Source: Actinocorallia sp039871655
GTDB taxonomy: Bacteria; Actinomycetota; Actinomycetes; Streptosporangiales; Streptosporangiaceae
Assembly (NCBI RefSeq): GCF_039871655.1
Contig: NZ_JBDPLZ010000002.1
Coordinates: 248,001-312,000, forward strand
Direction of reading: 5' to 3'
DNA: 64,000 nucleotides
The position numbers and the translations under genes were made by a program. Below are positions 1 through 8,400 of this stretch, piece by piece (position 1 is the stretch's first letter; every line of letters begins with the position of its first letter). Under the pieces are notes generated by a model. The model saw only the letters and a list, made by a program, of their open reading frames with translations. It ran no database searches and was not told the origin of the DNA.

Positions 1-417
1 CAGCCGGTGGACGACCCTCCGGGACGCGGCGTCGATGATCTGGAGCCGGCCCTCGGCGACGGTGAACACCCGGGAGCCGTCCGTCTTCACCAGGTCCGGC
101 TCGTCCACCCCGGACTCGTGGACGTTCGTTCCGGAGTACGGGGCGGTCGCGCCCGAGGCCGGTGCCGCGCTCGCGGCGAGATTCTTCTCCGCCGCGTCCA
201 TGCCGTAGAACATCGGCCCGTCGAAGCCGTAGGGACCGACCCTGGCCGCGGCGGAGGCGCGCAGCGACTCCAGGAGGTCGCCGCAGCCGGAATAGGAGAC
301 CAGCCGCATGGGCGGGGCCTCCCCGGCCTGAGGAGAGCGCTCCGGAACGCTCTGGCAGCCCGCCAGAAGTACCGGGACACCGAACAGGGCGGTGAGAGCA
401 CGTCGCATGGGTCGCAT
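1..417 (-). CDS. Secreted beta-propeller domain lipoprotein, N-terminal part
   Basis: The gene runs off the left edge; 139 codons are visible, starting MRPMRR. A signal peptide ends in a lipobox (LLAGC, Cys at about residue 21), so it should be a lipid-anchored extracellular protein. The motif VHESGVDEPDLVKTDG followed by RVFTVAEGRLQIIDA is the typical opening of the actinobacterial secreted beta-propeller family (benzoate-domain-like Beta_propel proteins). The start could also be the second ATG three codons later. Function is unknown. The diverging gene on + begins about 170 bp away. Confidence 0.75.
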   Translation of the reverse strand, partial: MRPMRRALTALFGVPVLLAGCQSVPERSPQAGEAPPMRLVSYSGCGDLLESLRASAAARVGPYGFDGPMFYGMDAAEKNLAASAAPASGATAPYSGTNVHESGVDEPDLVKTDGSRVFTVAEGRLQIIDAASRRVVHRL

Positions 418-586
418 GATCTCAGGACGTGACCGGCGCCACGCGGCGTTGCACGAGAAAAGAGCGTCTCGGACTGTGAGACGACAATTACTTCCGGGAA
501 AAGGCCGGGAAACGGGTCCGAAACAGCCTTCGGTGCACTATCTCTCTGGCCGACTGTTCCCGTGTGAGCCGCGAAAGGAATCCTTC

Positions 587-1186
587 GTGCCTCTGTCGTA
601 CGGCGCCCAGACGGTGCCAGGACACACCCGCTGGCACCCGGAGATCCCGGCCGTCGCCGAGGTCATCTCGGGCGGCTCGGTACGGATGGAGTGCAGGGGG
701 CCGTGGGGCGCGAGAGAGGCGCTGCTGTGCGGTCCGATCGCGGTGGTCGGCGCCGAACCCGGCGACGTGATCGTGGTGGACGTGCTGGGCGTCGGGCGCT
801 CCGAGGGGGTGGCGGCCCCGGACGCGCACCCCGGAATCATCGGATGCGCGCCGGGGGACGAGGACCTGCCGGTCTCGGTCGACCCCGACGGGCCCCTTCT
901 GGGGCGGGTCCGTCCGGGGCTGGCCGCCTACCAGCCGGTGGCCGCCCGCGCCGTCCGCACCGCGGCCCGGGCCGGGGACGTCGGCTCCTGCTCCGACGCG
1001 AGGCTCGGCGCGGGCTCGCGGATCGTGCTCCCGGTCCAGGTGCGCGGCGCGAAGCTCTCCGTCGGGGACCTGCACTTCGGTGACGGCTGCACCGCCCTGG
1101 ACGGCTGGATCGACCTGCGCGTCAACCTCACCAAACGCGGCGTCGAACGCTTCCACGTGACGGGCCCGCTGCTGATGCCGGTCTAA
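587..1186 (+). CDS. Short acetamidase/formamidase-family protein
   Basis: The protein (199 aa from GTG 587; an in-frame extension reaches 392 but is not family-like) begins close to the family motif GHTRWHPEIP and continues through IVVDVLGVG to LSVGDLHFGDGC, GWIDLRVNLTK and FHVTGPLLMPV, which match the ends of FmdA/AmdA amidases that hydrolyse formamide or acetamide to the acid and ammonia. Full-length enzymes are about 400 residues; here the middle is largely missing and the ITFCGAIEM segment after the GDLHF block is shortened, so activity is doubtful. It could be a reduced paralog with another role. Its stop codon overlaps the stop of the converging DUF3515 gene. Confidence 0.65.
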   Translation: MPLSYGAQTVPGHTRWHPEIPAVAEVISGGSVRMECRGPWGAREALLCGPIAVVGAEPGDVIVVDVLGVGRSEGVAAPDAHPGIIGCAPGDEDLPVSVDPDGPLLGRVRPGLAAYQPVAARAVRTAARAGDVGSCSDARLGAGSRIVLPVQVRGAKLSVGDLHFGDGCTALDGWIDLRVNLTKRGVERFHVTGPLLMPV

Positions 1187-1668
1187 TACTGGCCTTCGGG
1201 CTTGGCGGGGAGCCCGCTCAGCGACGGGGTGAACTCGGTGAGGATCTCGCCGGGGGGAGTGCCCGCGGGGGCGTACTTGGGAGGGATCGTCACCTCGACG
1301 TAGGCGGCGCGGCCCACCAGCGTCCACACGCGCGGCCGCTCGGCCTCCTCGGGGAGCCAGTCGAGGCCGTCGATGGTCACGACGCGTTCGATGAGGCCGG
1401 TGTCGGGGTCGGAGGGGCGCGGCACCCCGCAGCGCAGCGCGACGGCGGGGCTGCCCCAGACCGCGACGTAGGGCGTCGAGGGGTCGGTCTCCCGGCGCTC
1501 CAGGCCGTCGACCTTCGCGGGGAGTTCCAGCTTCCGGCAGGCCTGCGCGGCGGCGGGGTCGGGGGAGGGCGCCACGACCTGGACGGGGCCGCCGGAACAG
1601 GCGGCGGTCGCCAGGATCGCGGCGAGGGCGGCGCCCGCGGCGACGCTCGGTCTCATCGGTCGTCTCAC
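1183..1668 (-). CDS. DUF3515 family lipoprotein
   Basis: About 161 aa. An N-terminal Arg-rich segment, a hydrophobic stretch (AAGAALAAILATAAC) and a lipobox Cys indicate export and lipidation. The remaining region has the DUF3515 pattern: paired cysteines (QACRKL and LRCGVPRP), the segment YVAVWGSPAVALRCG and the tail WTLVGRAAYVEVTIPP. The family is widespread in actinobacteria and its function is unknown. I chose GTG 1668 because it overlaps the stop of the upstream Lrp-like gene in a GTGA arrangement, suggesting translational coupling; ATG 1656 is the alternative. DUF3515 genes commonly accompany thiL, as here. Confidence 0.8.
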   Translation of the reverse strand: MRRPMRPSVAAGAALAAILATAACSGGPVQVVAPSPDPAAAQACRKLELPAKVDGLERRETDPSTPYVAVWGSPAVALRCGVPRPSDPDTGLIERVVTIDGLDWLPEEAERPRVWTLVGRAAYVEVTIPPKYAPAGTPPGEILTEFTPSLSGLPAKPEGQY

Positions 1669-1898
1669 AGGTGCACGATAGGACAGGTCAGAGTCCGGGT
1701 GATTCCGGGTAGTGCCTGGATGCGGGCGACCACGAGCCTGCCCAGGTCGTCCATGTGGGGGGCCTCGGCCATGGCGATCACGTCGTAGGGGCCGGTGACG
1801 TCGTCGGACCGGACCACGCCGGGAATCGTGCGGATCGCCCCGGCGACCTCGGCCGCCCTGCCGACCTCGGTCTGGATCAAGATGTAGGCCTGCACCAT
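1665..1898 (-). CDS. Stand-alone Lrp/AsnC ligand-binding (RAM) domain protein
   Basis: A 77-residue protein consisting of only the C-terminal effector-binding and oligomerisation domain of Lrp/AsnC regulators: VQAYILIQTEVGRAAEVAGAIRTIPGV, then VTGPYDVIAMAE and a final GITRTLTCPIV. There is no helix-turn-helix, so it cannot bind DNA by itself; family members are thought to sense amino acids or modulate partner proteins. It precedes the DUF3515 lipoprotein with overlapping codons and diverges from thiL. A GGGAAG Shine-Dalgarno lies upstream of the ATG. Confidence 0.85.
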   Translation of the reverse strand: MVQAYILIQTEVGRAAEVAGAIRTIPGVVRSDDVTGPYDVIAMAEAPHMDDLGRLVVARIQALPGITRTLTCPIVHL

Positions 1899-1950
1899 CG
1901 CGGTCTTCCCGGTAGGGGTGGGAGAAAAGCCGACTGATCGTCACCGTACC

Positions 1951-2898
1951 TTGGAGCGTCCGGGAATTTCAGGGAGGGGCGTCATCGAGATCGGAGAGGC
2001 CGGGGAGTTCGGCCTGATCGCAAGGGTCGCCGGGCGGTTCCCGCAGGGGCCGCTGGTGGAGCTGGGGCCGGGGGACGACGCGGCGGTGGTCCGCGCGCCG
2101 GACGGGCGCGTGGTCGCGAGCATGGACCTGCTGGTGGAGGGGCGCCACTTCCGCACCGACTGGTCGAGCGCCTACGACGTGGGGCGCAAGGCCGCGGCGC
2201 AGAACCTCGCGGACATCGTGGCGATGGGCGCGAGGCCGACGGCGCTGCTGGTGGGTTTCGGGGCGCCGCCGGAGCTGGAGGTGGCCTGGGCGGAGGAGTT
2301 CAGCGACGGGCTGCGCGACGAGTGCGCGCTGGTGGGGGCGTCGGTCGTCGGAGGCGACACCGTGCGCTCGGAGGGCATCACGGTGGCCGTCACCGTGCTC
2401 GGCGATCTCGGCGGCCTGCCTCCGCTGACCCGTACGGGCGCCCGTCCCGGCGAGGTGGTGGCGGTGCGCGGCAGGCTCGGATGGGCCGCCACGGGCCTGG
2501 CGGGGCTGCTCGGGGAGGCGGAGGTGCCGGAGCGGTTCACGGCCGCGCACCGGCGTCCTGAGCCGCCCTACACGGCGGGCGAGGAGGCGCGTTCTCTCGG
2601 CGCCACGGCGCTGATGGACGTCTCGGACGGTCTCGTGCAGGACCTGGGGCACCTGGCGCGGGGAAGCGGCGTGGGGATCGCCCTGGCGTCGGCCCTGGTG
2701 CCGCTCGACGAAGGGGTGGCGCTCGCGGACGCGCTGACCGGAGGGGACGACCACGCGTTCGTCGGGACGTTCCCCGCGGGCGGTGTCCTGCCGCCGTCCT
2801 GGAGGGTGCTCGGCGAGGCGGTCGAGGGCGGCGGGGTGACCGTGGACGGCCGTCCGGTGGAGCACGGCGGGTGGGACCACTTCGGCGTTACTGAATGA
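1951..2898 (+). CDS. thiL: Thiamine-monophosphate kinase
   Basis: ThiL phosphorylates thiamine phosphate to thiamine diphosphate with ATP, the last step of cofactor synthesis. The family blocks are intact: GEFGLIARV, LGPGDDAAVV, ASMDLLVEGRHF, AQNLADIVAMGA, VVGGDTVRS and the C-terminal ALMDVSDGLVQDLGHLA with LTGGDDHAF. The start is unclear: homology begins at about 1981, where a good AGGGAGGGG ribosome site precedes GTC-ATC rather than a canonical start. The nearest in-frame candidates are TTG 1951 (used here) and GTG 1918, neither with a convincing ribosome site. The gene for the preceding pathway step, thiD, is 0.8 kb downstream. Confidence 0.93.
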   Translation: MERPGISGRGVIEIGEAGEFGLIARVAGRFPQGPLVELGPGDDAAVVRAPDGRVVASMDLLVEGRHFRTDWSSAYDVGRKAAAQNLADIVAMGARPTALLVGFGAPPELEVAWAEEFSDGLRDECALVGASVVGGDTVRSEGITVAVTVLGDLGGLPPLTRTGARPGEVVAVRGRLGWAATGLAGLLGEAEVPERFTAAHRRPEPPYTAGEEARSLGATALMDVSDGLVQDLGHLARGSGVGIALASALVPLDEGVALADALTGGDDHAFVGTFPAGGVLPPSWRVLGEAVEGGGVTVDGRPVEHGGWDHFGVTE

Positions 2899-3001
2899 AC
2901 GCATCTCTGGTAATAAGAGTCTTTTAAGCGACTTGGATTACTCATCCGGTAGGCGGACTTGGGCCGGTTTTGGTATACATCCCAGGAACGAAGAGGATGG
3001 G

Positions 3002-3637
3002 ATGGGACGACACACCACTGTGGATGAGGCGCTCCCGGTCGCCGAACCCAAGCGCATGGCCTGGCTGGGCCGCACGCCGCTGATGCCCCTCCTCGCGGGG
3101 GTCGTCGCGGTCGGCGTCATCGCGGCGGCCTTCAGCACCCGGCAGATCTCGCTGAACTTCGCCGGCGGGACGCCCGCGAACCCCGGTTCGGCGGCGTGCG
3201 CGGGCTGCGAGAGCCTCGCCGACACGCAGGACGGGGCGGAAGGCGGGCGGACCGCGGAGGACTCGGCACAGCAGCCCCTGGCGGCGCCCTCGAAGCCGTC
3301 GCTGCCCCCGCAGGCCACCCGGACGGTGTCGCAGCAGCCGCTCAGAGTCGAGATCAAGCTGGACGAGATGACCCCGGGCGGGTTCACCGCGGTGGCCGTC
3401 ATCCGCAACGCCTCCAAGACGTCCAAGAACTGGAAGCTGGCCTTCCGCATCCCCAACGCCGTCGTGGTCGGCGTCCAGGGCGCCACCTTCCGGACGACCA
3501 GGGAGCACGGCGGCACCACCTGGTTCACCGGGCTCGGCCCGCTCGAAGGACGCCAGGCCGTCAAGGTGGCCTTCACCGCCGAGGGGGCCTGGTCCAAGCC
3601 CGCGGTCTGCAAGGTCAACGGACGCGACTGCTCCTGA
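3002..3637 (+). CDS. Membrane-anchored protein with CBM2-like domain
   Basis: A 211-aa protein with a short cytoplasmic N-terminus, one membrane segment (about residues 22-40, LMPLLAGVVAVGVIAAAF), a Pro/Ala-rich linker with a CAGC cysteine pair, and a C-terminal beta-rich domain. The latter (GFTAVAVIRNASKTSKNWKLAF, then FRTTREHGGTTWF, ending CKVNGRDC) resembles cellulose-binding module family 2, which has a similar Trp and Asn spacing and closing NG-C motif. It may hold a carbohydrate at the cell surface, but binding is inferred. ATG 3002 is preceded by AGAGG at good spacing. It lies between the two thiamine genes without obvious connection. Confidence 0.7.
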   Translation: MGRHTTVDEALPVAEPKRMAWLGRTPLMPLLAGVVAVGVIAAAFSTRQISLNFAGGTPANPGSAACAGCESLADTQDGAEGGRTAEDSAQQPLAAPSKPSLPPQATRTVSQQPLRVEIKLDEMTPGGFTAVAVIRNASKTSKNWKLAFRIPNAVVVGVQGATFRTTREHGGTTWFTGLGPLEGRQAVKVAFTAEGAWSKPAVCKVNGRDCS

Positions 3638-3665
3638 TCCCTCCGGTTCTCCGGGGCCGGTCGGA

Positions 3666-3671
3666 TAGGGT
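3666..3671 (+). promoter_or_regulatory. -10 element for a likely leaderless thiD mRNA
   Basis: TAGGGT ends six bases before the thiD ATG, and no Shine-Dalgarno precedes the start. This is the arrangement expected for a leaderless transcript, common in actinobacteria. No clear -35 was found. Confidence 0.45.
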
Positions 3672-3677
3672 CTGACC

Positions 3678-4475
3678 ATGGCTGTCGCCCCTCCCCGCGT
3701 CCTGACCGTCGCCGGCTCCGACTCCGGCGGCGGCGCCGGAATCCAGGCGGACCTGAAGACCATGCTCGCCCTGGGCGCGCACGGCATGAGCGTCGTCTGC
3801 GCGGTGACCGCGCAGAACTCCCTGGGCGTCCAGGGCTACTGGGAGCTGCCGCCCGAGGCGGTCGAGGCGCAGCTGGAGTCGGTGCTGTCCGACATCGGCG
3901 CGCAGGCCGTCAAGACGGGCATGCTCGCCTCCACGGCCCTGGTCGAGACCGTCGCGGCGCGGCTGTCGGAGTACCCGGCGCCGCTGGTGGTCGACCCGGT
4001 GGGCGTCAGCAAGCACGGAGACCCCCTGCTGGCCCGGGACGCCGTCGACGCGGTGAGGCACAAGCTGCTGCCCGTCGCGACGGTCGTCACGCCGAACCTG
4101 TGGGAGGTCGAGCTCCTCACCGGGGTGAAGGTGGAGTCGGAGCGGGACCTGCTCCGCGCGGCGGAGGCGGTCAGGGAGTTCGGCTCGGAGTGGGTGCTGA
4201 TCAAGGGCGGCCACCTGTCCGGACGTCCGGTGGACCTGCTCTACGACGGCACCGAGACCTACGAGTACGCCGCGCCGCGCCACGACAACCGGCACACCCA
4301 CGGCACCGGCTGCACCCTGGCCTCGGCGATCGCCACGCGGCTGGCGTTCGGCGACACGATGCCCGAGGCGGTGGGCGCGGCCAAGGAGTACGTCACCGGC
4401 GCGATCGAGGCGGGTTTCCCGCTCGGCGTCGGCATCGGTCCGGTCGACCACGGCTGGCGGCTGCGCGCCCGCTGA
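3678..4475 (+). CDS. thiD: Hydroxymethylpyrimidine/phosphomethylpyrimidine kinase
   Basis: ThiD phosphorylates 4-amino-5-hydroxymethyl-2-methylpyrimidine twice to the diphosphate used by ThiE. The 265-aa protein has the ribokinase-fold signatures: VAGSDSGGGAGIQADLKT at the N-terminus, TAQNSLGV, VKTGMLAS, VVDPVGVSKHGDPLL, TPNLWEVELLTG, LIKGGHLSG and the anion-hole DNRHTHGTGCTLASAIA at the C-terminus, where the Asp of the GTGCT block serves as base in the family. Length is standard and no TenA or ThiE fusion is present. The transcript seems to start at or next to the ATG. Confidence 0.96.
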   Translation: MAVAPPRVLTVAGSDSGGGAGIQADLKTMLALGAHGMSVVCAVTAQNSLGVQGYWELPPEAVEAQLESVLSDIGAQAVKTGMLASTALVETVAARLSEYPAPLVVDPVGVSKHGDPLLARDAVDAVRHKLLPVATVVTPNLWEVELLTGVKVESERDLLRAAEAVREFGSEWVLIKGGHLSGRPVDLLYDGTETYEYAAPRHDNRHTHGTGCTLASAIATRLAFGDTMPEAVGAAKEYVTGAIEAGFPLGVGIGPVDHGWRLRAR

Positions 4476-4659
4476 GCATTCCGCTCGTCTCCGATTTTCT
4501 TTTCTCGCTGATATCGAAATCGCCGTATTCGCTCGTGGAATTTCACACTGAGATCTGCGAGCGGGGCCGTCTCGTGATTTGCGGCGCCTTCTTCGGCGAG
4601 GGAAAGTGAAAGGGCGCGGGCGCCGCCCGGGTTCGCGGGGCTCGGGACGGGCGAACGCC

Positions 4660-4695
4660 GAAGACCCGGCACGCCTCGACGGCGACCGGGTCTTC
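4660..4695 (-). terminator. Terminator hairpin downstream of rpmB
   Basis: Perfect 10-bp arms GAAGACCCGG and CCGGGTCTTC around a 16-base loop, just beyond the rpmB stop. It could also end thiD transcription from the other side. The 245 bp between thiD and rpmB otherwise hold an AT-richer stretch with nothing I can assign. Confidence 0.7.
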
Positions 4696-4721
4696 TGAAG
4701 TACCTCGAGGAGTGAGGTGTC

Positions 4722-4919
4722 CTAGCGGGCCAGGGGGCGCTGGATCTTGCCGGCCTTGAGGCAGGACGTGCAGACGTTCACGCGCTTGGTGGTGCCGCTG
4801 ATGACCGCGCGGACACGCTGGATGTTGGGGTTCCAGCGGCGCGGGGTGCGACGGTGCGAGTGGGACACGCTCATACCGAAGCCGGGGCCCTTGCCGCACA
4901 CTTCGCAGTTGGCAGCCAC
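4722..4919 (-). CDS. rpmB: 50S ribosomal protein L28
   Basis: L28 is a small 23S rRNA-binding protein. The 65-aa product starts VAANCEVCGKGPGFG and contains the family core SHSHRRTPRRWNPNIQ and RVNVCTSCLKAGKI. Both CxxC pairs are present, so this is the zinc-binding (C+) form that zinc-starvation regulators replace in many actinobacteria. GTG 4919 is chosen because GGAG lies six bases upstream; in-frame codons further upstream do not match the family. It diverges from fakA, the usual order in actinobacteria. Confidence 0.94.
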   Translation of the reverse strand: MAANCEVCGKGPGFGMSVSHSHRRTPRRWNPNIQRVRAVISGTTKRVNVCTSCLKAGKIQRPLAR

Positions 4920-4998
4920 GGTAACTCCAAACAGTCGAGAACTGGGACGCCCGGAGCACGGGGGCTGCGGGACGTTCACACGGAAACACAAGGAAAAG

Positions 4999-5015
4999 GT
5001 CCCCACGCAGGGGAC
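4999..5015 (-). promoter_or_regulatory. Small hairpin in the rpmB 5' region
   Basis: Arms GTCCCC and GGGGAC around a five-base loop about 80 bp before the rpmB start. It may be a leader hairpin; no role is shown. Confidence 0.3.
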
Positions 5016-5113
5016 GCCCCAACAGGTTAGCCGACCGAGCCCCCGGAGGCGAATCGGGGCGGAGGAGCCCGGGGAACTCGCGCACCGGACGCGGCAGAGC
5101 CGCCCGAACTCGT

Positions 5114-5136
5114 GCGTCTCGTGACGAACGAGACGC
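5114..5136. promoter_or_regulatory. Palindromic operator candidate upstream of fakA
   Basis: Perfect 9-bp inverted repeat, arms GCGTCTCGT and ACGAGACGC, separated by GACGA, ending about 40 bp before the fakA GTG. The symmetry and size are those of a TetR/GntR-type operator; the regulator is unknown. Confidence 0.5.
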
Positions 5137-5176
5137 CGATGGTCGGAATACGCTCTGAAGCGGCAGGGGAGGTGCG

Positions 5177-6751
5177 GTGCTCGACATTCTGGACGCGACG
5201 GCGGTACGGCGCTGGGCGCGGCTGGCCGCCGACGCGCTGGGACGGACCCGGCGGGAGATCGACACGCTGAACGTCTTCCCCGTGCCCGACGGGGACACCG
5301 GCACCAACCTGCACCTGACCGTCCTGGCGGCGGCCGAGAGCGTGGCGGAGCTGCCCGAGGAGGCGCCGCTGCCCGAGGTGTGGCGGGCCCTGAGCCGGGG
5401 CGCGCTGATGGGCGCGCGAGGCAACTCCGGGGTGATCGTCAGCCAGATCCTGCGCAGCCTCGCGGAGATCCTGGGTTCGGGGGGCAGGCCGGACGGCCCC
5501 CTGCTGGAGGAGGCGCTGGCGTACGCGACGGAGCTGGCCAGGGCGGCGGTGGCGCACCCGGTGGAGGGCACCATCCTCACCGTCCTGCGGGCCGCCTCGG
5601 AGGCGGCGGGCGGGACGACCGCGGCCGAGGTGGCCCGGTCGGCGGCGCGCGGGGCGCGAAGGGCGCTGCGGGAGACGACGGGACAGCTGGACGTGCTGGC
5701 CGAGCGGGGTGTGGTGGACGCGGGTGCGGCCGGGCTCTGCGTGCTGCTGGACGCCCTCGTCGCGGTGGTGACGGAGGAGTATCCCGAACGCTACGAGGTC
5801 CCGGCCAGGGACGAGACCAAGAGCGTCGTCATCGCGCATCCGGCGGAGAAGGACTTCGGCTACGAGGTGATCTACCTGCTGGAGACCGAGGACGAGCGCG
5901 TCCCCGAACTGCGCGCCGCCCTGGACGTCCTGGGCGACTCCCTGGTGGTGGTCGGCGGCGACGGGCTGTGGAACGTCCACGTCCACGTGGACGATGCGGG
6001 CGCCGCGATCGAGGCGGGTCTGGCCGCGGGCCGCGCCTACCGCATCAGGGTGACCCACCTGGGCACGGCGAAGGCGCCGAGGGCCCCGCACACCGGCAGA
6101 GGGGTGGTGGCCGTGACCGCGGCGGACGGCCTGGCCGCGCTGTTCGAGGAGGCGGGCGCGTCGGTGGTGCGGCGCCCGTCCGGGGGCCTGCCGCAGCTGG
6201 CCGTCCTGGTGGAGGCGATCCTGCTGGCGGGCGACGAGGTGGCGGTGCTGCCGAACGAGCCCGAGGTGCTGGCGCTGGCCGAGGCGGCGGCGGCCCGGGC
6301 CCGCGACAGCGGCGTCAAGATCGCGGTGATCCCCACGGAGGCGTCGGTGCAGGGGCTGGCCGCGCTGGCCGTCCACGATCCGCTGCGCCACTTCCACGAG
6401 GACGTGATCGAGATGGCGGGCACCGCCCGCGCCACCCGGTTCGGCGGCCTGCAGGTGGCGGCCGAGGAGGCGATGACCACCGTGGGCATCTGCCAGCCAG
6501 GTGACGTGCTGGGGCTGCTGGAGGGCGACGTGGTGATGATCGGATCCTCCGCGGGCGAGGTCACCAGGGGGCTGCTGAACCGCATGCTCTCCGGCGGCGG
6601 GGAGCTGGTGACGATGATCACCGGGGTGGGGGTGCCGCCCGGCCTCGTCGCCGAGGTGGAGGAGGAACTGCACGCCCGGCGGCCCGATGTGGAGCTGACC
6701 GTCTACGACGGCGGCCAGGTCCTCTACCCGGTGCTGCTCGGGGTGGAGTGA
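5177..6751 (+). CDS. fakA: DAK2-domain fatty acid kinase-like protein (FakA/YloV)
   Basis: The 524-aa protein has an N-terminal DAK2/DhaL kinase domain (NVFPVPDGDTGTNLHLT at about residues 32-48, MGARGNSGVIVSQILR at about 78-93), a middle region and a C-terminal FakA domain ending LTVYDGGQVLYPVLLGVE. FakA phosphorylates fatty acids bound to a FakB (DegV-family) partner in Firmicutes; in actinobacteria the substrate is unproven and no fakB is in this window. The Asp pair that binds Mg-ATP (DGDTGTN) is intact. GTG 5177 has AGGGGAGG five bases upstream. rpmB-fakA-recG is a conserved neighbourhood, interrupted here by a TnpB element. Confidence 0.88.
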   Translation: MLDILDATAVRRWARLAADALGRTRREIDTLNVFPVPDGDTGTNLHLTVLAAAESVAELPEEAPLPEVWRALSRGALMGARGNSGVIVSQILRSLAEILGSGGRPDGPLLEEALAYATELARAAVAHPVEGTILTVLRAASEAAGGTTAAEVARSAARGARRALRETTGQLDVLAERGVVDAGAAGLCVLLDALVAVVTEEYPERYEVPARDETKSVVIAHPAEKDFGYEVIYLLETEDERVPELRAALDVLGDSLVVVGGDGLWNVHVHVDDAGAAIEAGLAAGRAYRIRVTHLGTAKAPRAPHTGRGVVAVTAADGLAALFEEAGASVVRRPSGGLPQLAVLVEAILLAGDEVAVLPNEPEVLALAEAAAARARDSGVKIAVIPTEASVQGLAALAVHDPLRHFHEDVIEMAGTARATRFGGLQVAAEEAMTTVGICQPGDVLGLLEGDVVMIGSSAGEVTRGLLNRMLSGGGELVTMITGVGVPPGLVAEVEEELHARRPDVELTVYDGGQVLYPVLLGVE

Positions 6752-6752
6752 T

Positions 6753-6774
6753 CCGGGGCGTCGAAAGCCCCCGG
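6753..6774 (+). terminator. Hairpin after fakA
   Basis: Arms CCGGGGC and GCCCCCGG (one extra C) two bases past the fakA stop. GC-rich without a T tract, so an actinobacterial-type terminator is likely but not certain. Confidence 0.5.
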
Positions 6775-6789
6775 CCCCACCATCCGACC

Positions 6790-8400
6790 TTTGCGTGACC
6801 GGATCATTACCTGTAGTAGTGTTCGGTGTGGTGTTCGACACCCGCCTGTAGACCACGCGCCGGAAAGGAGGGCCGGGAAGTGAGGAAGTTCCGGCCGCGT
6901 CCCGGCTGGGTGGTGCAGGCCTACCGGTTCGCCCTGGACCCCAACGCGGGCCAGGAGGCGGCGTTGCGGTCGCATTGCGGTGCGGCCCGTACCGCCTACA
7001 ACTGGGCGGTGGGCTGGGTGACGGCGTCCTGGCGGCAGCGCGGCGCCGAGCAGACCTACGGCCTCGGCGGTGAGGAGCTGACGGAGTGGCGGCCGTGGTC
7101 GCTGCCGGAGCTGCGCAGGGCGTTCAATGCGGCCAAGCGCACCGATCCGCGCTTCGCCGACTGGTGGCGGGAGAACTCCAAGGAGGCCTACAGCACCGGC
7201 CTGGCTGGCGCAGCCGCCGCGTTCGACAACTACGCCAAGTCCAAGCAGGGCAGGCGCAGGGGCGGGCGGGTGGGGAGGCCGCGCTACAAGGCCAAGCACA
7301 AGACCGCGCTGTCGTGCCGGTTCACCACCGGCACCATCCGCCTGGAGCCCGACCGCAGGCACGTCACCCTGCCGCGGCTGGGCACGCTCCGCACGCACGA
7401 GCCCACCGGCAAGCTTCACCGCCGTCTCGAAGCCGGGAACGCGAGGATCCTGTCGGCCACCGTTCGGCACGAGCGGGGCCGGTGGCTGGTGTCCTTCCAG
7501 GTCGAGGTGCAGCGGGACCTCCGGCGGGTGACCCGGCCCGGGAGCGCGGTCGGCATCGACCTGGGGATCAAGCACTTGGCGGTCCTGGCCGACAGCCGCG
7601 GCGAGGTCCGCCACGTCCCCAACCCCAAGCATTACGAGACGGCGCTGAAGAAGCTCAGACGGCTCTCCCGGCGCGTCTCGCGCCGCCGGGGCCCGGACCG
7701 GCGCACGGGGCGGAGTCCGTCGAACCGGTGGGTCAAGGCGAACGCCGAACGCAACCGGGTGCAGCATCGGGTGGCGAACCTGCGCGAGAACGCCCTGCAC
7801 CAGCTGACCACCGCCGTTCGGGCCGAGTACGCGGTCGTGGTGGTGGAGGACTTGAACGTCGCCGGGATGCTGCGCAACCGGCGCCTGTCCCGGAAGATCG
7901 CCGATGCCGGGTTCGGGCGGCTCCGGCGTCAGCTGACGTACAAGGGGCACCGTCATGCCTGCCCCACGGTGGTGGCGGACAGGTGGTTCCCTTCGTCGAA
8001 GACCTGCTCGGGGTGCGGTGCGGTGAAAGCCAAGCTGCCGCTGCACGTCCGGGTGTTCGACTGCGAGCATTGCCCGCTCGTCCTGGACCGGGATGAGAAC
8101 GCGGCCCGCAACCTCCTCGCCCTCGCGGCGAGTACAGCAGTGACAGGTACCGGAGCGGCCGGAGACCTGGGCGCGAAAGCGCCGAAGCCTCGTGGAGCCG
8201 ACCGTAAGACCCGCACCACCCGCCCCGGCCACCAGGCCGGGACGGGCCGGGCAGACGGCGCGAAACCACCGCACCAGCTGCGGGGGAAGGAAACGAGGAC
8301 CGTCAACGGACATCCAGCCTGCGCGGCCGTGGTGTCACCGTTACGGACCTTCCCGGCCGAAAGGCCGGGGATGCTGATCTCCGACTATGAGATCAGCAAC
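6790..8400 (+). mobile_element. IS200/IS605-like element carrying only tnpB
   Basis: A TnpB gene is bracketed by subterminal hairpins: GGTGT/ACACC with a three-base loop at 6830-6842 on the left, and two strong hairpins on the right at 8352-8369 (CCCGGCC/GGCCGGG) and 8373-8397 (GCTGATCTC/GAGATCAGC). There are no inverted terminal repeats or target duplications, as expected for this group. No TnpA transposase is present, so it is non-autonomous or immobile. It separates fakA from recG. Exact ends are not determined: the left end lies somewhere in 6775-6825 and the right near 8398-8403. Confidence 0.6.

Noticed and set aside
587..1668. Treating the formamidase-like and DUF3515 genes as a shared operon
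   Set aside because: They converge with overlapping stops, so cannot be co-transcribed.
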